Origin: Euryodendron excelsum
Taxonomy: Eukaryota > Streptophyta > Magnoliopsida > Ericales > Pentaphylacaceae
Length of the DNA stretch: 64,000 bases
Direction of reading: 5' to 3'
Assembly: GCA_033060915.1 (NCBI GenBank)
Contig: CM065378.1
Location: 1,009,001-1,073,000 of the forward strand
The notes below the pieces were generated by a model, which was not told where the DNA came from, searched no databases, and worked only from the letters and a program-made list of their open reading frames with translations. The translations under genes were made by a program, and so were the position numbers. Of this stretch, positions 57,799 to 64,000 are shown piece after piece; the stretch's first letter is position 1, and each line of letters starts with the position of its first letter.

Positions 57799-60740
57799 CT
57801 AGCTAATTGTCCTCGCAATATATAAGTTAAGCACTTCGGTTTTGACATTTACGCCTATCATGGCCTTGTTGCTTGCAAATGCCACAATTATTGGTTTGAC
57901 GTTTTCTAGAGACGTCCATCTTATTTTTAATTCGTTTGTTTTTTGGTCGCCCAGGAGTGGCATCTCGTCAACGGGTGGGATCTGGAATGATCTTAGGATC
58001 ATTGTATAAAGACCAATAATGTTCGTGCACCATCGGTTGGAAATTTGATTCATACACGTGACCATAAACATTAAGGTTATATTGAGGAGCAATCAAGCCC
58101 CATTGCTGTCTTCCTGTTTTCGTGCACACTGCTAGCATATGCGAATAAGGATAATGATAGATGACCCATTTTCCACAGTCACACGAGGGAGGATTTAGAG
58201 TCACCGGATGTTTGTTATTCCCTTTCGTGCCTACTGGATTTGTAATAACCTCAGCGAAATCCTGAGCCCTGTAATTGGATTATAATCACATGGCTGTTGC
58301 AATAGACATTGAGACTTATACAAATATATCAATACCCAATGTGAATTAAAAACACTGTATAAATTATGTGACATTACTAATTAAAGACATTAACGCGGTG
58401 CATTGCCGATCAAGCTTGATAAGATTCTATCTTCTTTTGCACTTTGGATGTGTACCTCAACCCATTCTCTACGGCATGACCAATTTATAATCGTTGGTTG
58501 GTGAAATTTACCACCAAACGGTAGAAAGTAACCTGAACACATGCAGTTATAGGCAAGTCTTATGCACCTCTTAAGACATTATTATAGCACTCTAAATCGT
58601 TGGTGGTTAAAACTCCCAAGCGATAACCTCCGTCATGCGCCAATATTTACTTACTAGGGTCCTCGTTGCATAGGTCACAAAATGCTTTTGCCGCCAACTT
58701 CGTTTGTAAATTTTTAATTTCATCCATTGCCTGGTCGAAGTTGCGCACTTGACAGGCAGTTCTAGCTTTCCATATAAGATTCTTAACTTTAGCGTTATTG
58801 AACTTTTTTTGGTAATTGCTTTTAAAGTGCCTAAGGCAATATCAATGGACTCCAACAGGTTGCCTGTCTCGTGATCTTTCCCAGTAATCTTTTACCGCAC
58901 TCAATATAACTGCATGCCGATCAAAAATCAATGTGATCCCTTTTTTCCCTAGCACAATAACATGTCTGACATGGTAGATAAACCATGACCAATCACAATA
59001 GTTTTCCGATTCAACTACAGCAAAAGCTAGAGGGAAAATATTGTTGGCAATAGTTTTGGCCACAGTAATCAGCAACCCTCCAGTATATTTCCCATAAAGG
59101 TGGGTACCGTCGATACATATCACTAGCAAATAGTGGTTGAAACCTTCAATGCATGGCCGAAATACCTAAAAAATTCTGTCAAGCGCGACTTTGGTTGACA
59201 TTCCAATGTCACGTGTTTCCAAAATCATAGCCGTGCTAGAGGTCCCAAACTGCAACGTTCTCATGTACCTTGGTAGCTTTTCATAGAAATCATCACAATC
59301 CCCGAAAACCATCTCGATGGCTTTTGTCCTTCCGAGCCATGCTTTTTTATACGATACTGTGAAACCTACACTTTTTTTTACACTCTCCATTGTGGAAGCT
59401 ATCCTCCATCCAGGGTCTTCTTGTACACGACAACAAACGAAAACTTTACATTTCACTAAATTATACCATTACTGGATAATATCAAAACATTTTACTTTCA
59501 GTTTAGAATATATATGAACTTATAGCCACTTGTGTTTTAATCACGTATGTAATAAATGTCGAATTGAGGTTGCGGTGATCCAAACTCTCCATCCCATGTA
59601 AACATGTATGAGACCCTGAGTATTTCGTGATCTCAAAGAAAGTACGCTTCTTCTTCAAACAAGCACGCAGTTTCCAAGAGCAATCGTGACTGCACCTGAT
59701 GCTCCAAACCTTTTTATTTATTTCCACGACATAATAATGTTTGTTCCTCTTTGCATGATACCAATTACATGCACGGATCACTGCATCTTTATCTTTGAAA
59801 ATAATCCATTTTGCAAACTCTGGATTAAAATCTGAACATGTCGAACCGCGCTAGTATAAGTCTAGACCAGCTGCAGAATGATCTACCCCATCTAGGTTTG
59901 TAAAAAAGGACACCAGAGTATCATTCAATTCAAGAACGTTGACTTGTTCTTCTCCAACATCATGAGAGTCGTCATTATCATCATTTCTCAGTAAAACATC
60001 AATATCTTCCTCTTCTTCATCGGATTAAACAACATCTACATCTTCAGCTACCCGTCAACTAATGTCATCAAGGCCCATAAGCCGTTTTACGGGATCCATA
60101 CTTGCATTGGAACCTCCCGCCTCTATGCACCCTTCTTGCCTCGAAGCATATTGTGGATGATGTTTGGGTGGACTTTGAAAGTCGTGTAATTGTTCAACAT
60201 AACTCCGACGCTATGAGTAATCCTTGTATGGGGTGAAAAAGTTAGACATTTGTTGCCTCGGCGTATCGTCTGGGAAGACGATTTGACTACTCTACCCAAT
60301 TGTAAGCATTTCAGTAAATGTTCCCAAGGCCGACACATCACCCTCCCTGTCAAGATTTCACCATAAGATTGAACATCTCCCCAATTAATAGCTTGATGAT
60401 CAATACTGGTGGTCATTGTGCTCTCCTCCTTCATAACATATATCTCAACATAATACAAGTCAGGAAATTTGGAAGGCAAATTTAAGACAATTTGCAATGT
60501 CCTGTCGTCCTTCACCGACAACTTCTTATATATCAATACATCTCCATTTCGTCTCAAACGGTATCTACATATGAACTTTATATTTGTATGTTCTCCATAC
60601 TCATCCATCGTAAGAATGATCATGTCCCGCAACCCACCAAATGAGGTTCTCAGTTCTACATCATAACATACACTACCCTCTCTATCATAGGCTATACCTT
60701 CTTTGTGATCTCCTACTATCCTCTCCCCCCCCCCCCCCAA
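57799..60740 (-). pseudogene. Mutator (MULE) transposase, multi-exon, frame-broken
   Basis: N-terminal MULE region: VELRTSFGGLRDMIILTMDE with ..FICRYRLRRNG (60740-60123; the first true ATG is near 60626). DNA-binding MuDR domain: AKRNKHYYVVEINKKVWSIR then CSHDCSWKLRACLKKKRTFF and SGSHTC (59781-59503). Then 59456-59166. Catalytic MULE domain: first Asp in VICIDGTHLYGKYTGGLLIT, then FPLAFAVVESENYCDWSWFI, second Asp in ITLIFDRH (59129-58842). After DRQPVGVH the frame must change to continue as RYCLRHFKSNYQKKFN, so the catalytic core is interrupted. Further on is a SWIM remnant CDCGKWVIYHYPYSHMLAVC, in which one zinc Cys has become Tyr. Last is a CCHC knuckle CGICKQQGHDRRKC near 57885-57850. Introns separate several pieces. 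Inactive as it stands. Confidence 0.8.
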
Positions 60741-60763
60741 AAAAAAAAAAAAAAAAAAAAAAA
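60725..60763. repeat. C14-A25 homopolymer pair
   Basis: 14 C (60725-60738) are followed directly by 25 A (60739-60763), at the 5' side of the transposase gene. Confidence 0.85.
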
Positions 60764-62214
60764 CATTACCGTTGTTGTCATGCTTTCGATAATTTCAAAA
60801 TGACCATTATTGAACCTACAACACAGTACTTAAACAACAATTCTTAATTTCAGCTCACCTAGATACAAGCGCATAAACAATGTCAAAATAATATATAATT
60901 ACGATAATTTTGTTTTTACAAATTCAAGGGTTACCATTTTATATTTCTTACATGAATGCATTGCTTGCTAAAAAAAAATATCTTCAATTTGTTGTGAAGA
61001 TCTTTAATTGTGAACTATTTTTTTTTCATTTATGTGATCTATACACATAAACAATTGTCCTAAAATCCATTAATATTTTTTCTTTTACTGTTTACCGAAA
61101 GTGGAGGATTATGGTTACTATACAAAATAAATAAATAAATAAAAAACTTCCATTGGCCTTGAAGCTGTTAAAATTTTGTTAAATAAATGAAGAATGTTTG
61201 TCAAATACTTCACAAAATAATAAAAAGCATCCACATTTAACAACGTATTCAAACTTTTTTAAAGCTTTACAAATCTTCCATTTAAGGTGAATTCTTTTAT
61301 ATTTAAACAGGCGAAATCTTTTTGTATTTTTATAGTTTATATAATGCCTAAGACTTTAAAAGCCTTCTAATATTTTCTTTTACAAGATTTATATTTCAAA
61401 TAGCACCTTTACATCCATTATTCATAGTCAAAATGAAGACTTGACTTTAAATTTATTTATTTAACTATTCTACTTTTAAAGGATTCATAATGTTGCAAAA
61501 TTAAGATATGTTTGGATCTTGGATTTACAAAAAAAATTAAAAAGAAATAAATTACTTATAAATACTCATTTTTTATGAGCAACCAAATAAAAAGTAAATT
61601 TTTTGGACGTATCTATTTATTTTATTCTGATTTTCCTAACAACTAACTAAAAATAGTAAACATTTTAACTTTATTTTAAAAGAAAACTAATATTTTTTAA
61701 TTTTATTTTCTTTAACTTTTTTTCTATTTTCTTTTCCTTTTTAACTTTATTTTAACAGAAAATCATACTTCAGCCAAAAAAAAAAAAAGAAATGATCATA
61801 ATTCAAAATTTGAGAATTTTTCAAGAACCCAAACGTTTTTTTTGTTTTCAAATTTAATTTAAACAATAATAGGAAACAAATAGCAAACAAATCCACTGTG
61901 AGTAATCCATAACAATGGAAAACAAATATATGTATATGAAAGATATATATGCTTGAAGACAATGGAAAATAAATAAACTGTATATATACCTGTATATACA
62001 TACCTGTAAGAGAGACGCAAGAGAGAGACCCGAGAGCTGAGCGAGAGAGAGAGAGACACACGCGAGAGTCTGTCCATGTGTTTGAGAGAGAGACGCGAGA
62101 GTGACAGACGCGAGTGTTATATACTTAGGGCACAAAAAAAACGCTTTTACGAAAGACGTTTCTTCGCTTAAAGTAACACCTTTTTAAAAAGTGTTTATAC
62201 ACTTGTATTCGTAT
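60764..62214. other. MULE sub-terminal region upstream of the transposase
   Basis: About 1.45 kb of AT-rich, non-coding DNA between the transposase and the right TIR. It contains a GAGAGA/GCGAGAG-rich patch (62005-62120). It probably holds the transposase promoter and leader. Confidence 0.4.
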
Positions 62215-62389
62215 TTCTAATTTTTGGCCAAGTTGTACGGGAAAATATAATATAAAAATGCTTTTGGGAGAGACGTTTTTAATAAAAACGCCATTTGAAA
62301 AGGTGTTAAATCTGAGTTGCTGAATAACATTAAAACAGCACCAGGCTAGGAAATAACTTAATTTTTTCCCTTTGTGGGGGAAATTTGCC
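62215..62389. repeat. MULE right terminal inverted repeat
   Basis: Inverted partner of 50703-50880. It carries AAAACGCCATTTGAAAAGG, TTGCTGAATAACATTAAAAC and TTTTTTCCCTTTGTGGGGG. Confidence 0.85.
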
Positions 62390-62399
62390 CCCACTAGAG

Positions 62400-63834
62400 T
62401 TGTTGAAGGTATATTCCAAACTTGAAGCAAAACGAAGCAACCCAAAACCAGAAGTTCAAGCTGCTTGATGCAATTTATTTATTCTTCAACTACCGACTGA
62501 TTGTAGTCATTGGGTTAGTTTTTGGCAAATGAGATATATAGTTCGAATAGTTCTTCGTTTGGAATTTTATGGATTCTTAATGTTGTATCTTGTGTTTAAG
62601 GTTGGTTTGGTAGATCTAATTTTGAGCTTTTTTTTTTTCATTTGATTTTTTTGACTTATAAATTAAAAAGTTAATTTTTTTTATTTTTATAAATTAAAGA
62701 TAAGCAAATAAAGCAAAAAAAAAAAAAAATTTTTTTTTTTGACTTATAAACTTAAAAAAAAAAAAATTCTTAAGTCAAAAATTTCTACGCCTTTTTAAGT
62801 AGTAGATATGATCGTGTAACAAAGCAAATTGAGATACTCATATGAGTGGTGAGATTTCCAAATGTTAACATGATGGTTCTTTTATTGTGACATTGTCCTT
62901 TTTTTTTTTTTTTTCTTTTGTTTTGATTGAGAGGGAAACTAAGAAATTATTGAATCTATTTGTATGTGAGATTCTCATCAGGAAAAATTTTCAATTAACT
63001 AGCAATGTGAGGCTGGATTTGAATTTTCCTTTTGAGATATGCATTCCAAGAAAATTAATTCATGGCTCTCCAATAACTATTTTCTTTTCTGAAAGCATAA
63101 TCCCATATTATTGGACCAATGAGTGGAATTTGGTGAGAAGGGAGGCATTGGAATCAATGTCAGAGAGAAAGGGAGGGGGAGATATGTTTTCTGAGACTAC
63201 TGGAACTAAAAAGAGAAAGTGTAGAGACATTTCTCGATGCCCTTGAAAGAGAGGAATTGGTAAAAAATAATGGCTTCGCTTGGACCAATTTAGCCTAAAA
63301 ATGGATACACTTTAAAAAGAGCCACAAAATTGTGGTTGGCTTGAGGACACAGGCCTATCACAATAATGACCGGTTCATCCATGTGTTCACCACTCTTTTC
63401 ACTTTCTCGAATACGTAAATATGTTTTTTTGAGTAAAGGTTTTTAAACCCTCTATTTAAAGTAGTGCTTTTGTGTCATTAAATAGGAAAAACCCCTACTT
63501 TAATTGAAGGTTTTTATAATCTCAGCAATGGAGGATCCTAAAAGGACTAAAACCATTATTGAAAATGAAGGGCTTGTATTATAAATATTTAACAGAGACA
63601 CTCTATGTATCCTATTATAAATATTTAATAGGGGGCTTGTATTTAAGTGCTAGCAGCTTTGGATTTTCCATAAACAAAGCTTCAAATTTTTTTGAATAAG
63701 ATTCCATTGTACTAGAAACCTATGAAAGACTCTGGTTTGTAACATCGAACAGAGTGTAGACATATGAAACGACTTGGTTTTTTTATATGAACATAGAATC
63801 CAGCAATGTTTCCTAAAATATACTACCAAATTAC
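62400..63834. other. Spacer between two MULE copies; no recognised gene
   Basis: It contains poly-T/poly-A tracts (62620-62770). The longest open frame (plus 62887-63246, 119 codons) begins in a phenylalanine run from a T homopolymer and has no known domain (core NFPFEICIPRKLIHGSPIT). I would not call it a gene without expression evidence. Confidence 0.35.
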
Positions 63835-64000
63835 GGCAAATTTTCCTGACAAAGGGAAATTTTTTACTTATTTTTTAGCCTGGGTGCGGTTTTAACTTAT
63901 TTTCGCAACCCAGGTTTGGCGCCTTTTAGAATAGCGTTTTTGTTAAAAACACTTTTCCAAAAAGCATTTTTACATTCAATACCTCAACTACTAACAGGAA
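63835..64000. mobile_element. Start of a second MULE of the same family (runs off the window)
   Basis: Beginning GGCAAATTTTCCTGACAAAG, this segment matches the left TIR at 50703 in the same orientation. Shared words include AGCCTGGGTG, CGCAACCCAGGTTTGGCGCC, TTTTTGTTAAAAACAC and CCAAAAAGCATTTTTACATT. The remainder lies beyond base 64000. Confidence 0.75.

Larger units (their letters stand above)
50703..62389 (-). mobile_element. Complete 11.7-kb MULE with long TIRs and 10-bp TSD
   Basis: Perfect target duplication CCCACTAGAG at 50693-50702 and 62390-62399; 9-11 bp is the Mutator TSD length. The ends are long inverted repeats. Left: GGCAAATTCCTGACAAAGGG then AAAAAATTATCTTATTTCCC. Right (reverse complement): GGCAAATTTCCCCCACAAAG then GGAAAAAATTAAGTTATTTC. 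Similarity continues for about 160-180 bp through TATTCAGCAAC and TTTTTATTAAAAAC. From right to left the minus strand carries a Mutator transposase, a PMD gene, two tandem arrays with a CACGTG cluster, an unknown gene and a satellite array. The size is large for a MULE. It is probably non-autonomous now because the transposase is broken. Confidence 0.88.

Noticed and set aside
60740..60740. Transposase start in the glycine run (GGGGERIVGD)
   Set aside because: The codon is TTG and the glycines come from the C14 homopolymer; the true start is probably an ATG further in or in an upstream exon.
62887..63246. 119-codon plus-strand frame near the window end
   Set aside because: It starts in a poly-Phe run from poly-T and has no domain; more likely chance than gene.

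Overview
This window looks like nuclear DNA from a flowering plant with a medium to large, transposon-rich genome. The support is GT-AG introns, a PLS-type pentatricopeptide repeat (PPR) gene, a plant-type mitochondrial dihydroorotate dehydrogenase (DHODH) gene with introns up to 10 kb, plant LINE, MULE and PIF/Harbinger families, and AT-rich spacers with GA/CT microsatellites. I cannot name the species.

Two host genes are well supported, both on the minus strand. At 407-2806 is an intronless 799-residue PPR-E protein, probably an organelle RNA-processing factor. From 47171 down to 11704 runs a complete DHODH gene of 11 exons. I traced every exon: the splice sites are all GT-AG, the phases all match, and the 1,389-nt CDS predicts 462 residues. 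Only about 4% of this 35.5-kb transcription unit is coding. Its introns hold LINE 3' fragments, TIR elements, an LTR-like block and local duplications.

Layout: 1-2806 PPR gene; 3140-8299 a decayed PIF/Harbinger element with TIRs and a 3-bp TSD, carrying a Myb/SANT-like ORF and a DDE transposase; 8300-11703 spacer with two small TIR elements; 11704-47171 DHODH; 47172-50692 promoter and spacer with one TIR element; 50703-62389 an 11.7-kb MULE bounded by an exact 10-bp TSD; 62400-63834 spacer; 63835-64000 the start of a second MULE of the same family, running off the window.

The MULE is the most unusual object. On its minus strand it carries a decayed Mutator transposase, a plant-mobile-domain (PMD/MAIN-like) gene, and a third reading frame I do not recognise. 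It also carries a ~178-bp satellite array (5.4 copies), a 63-bp tandem array (4.7 copies), six CACGTG sites in 0.9 kb and a nested MITE. PMD genes in MULEs are known; the unknown ORF together with the satellite array is what deserves a second look.
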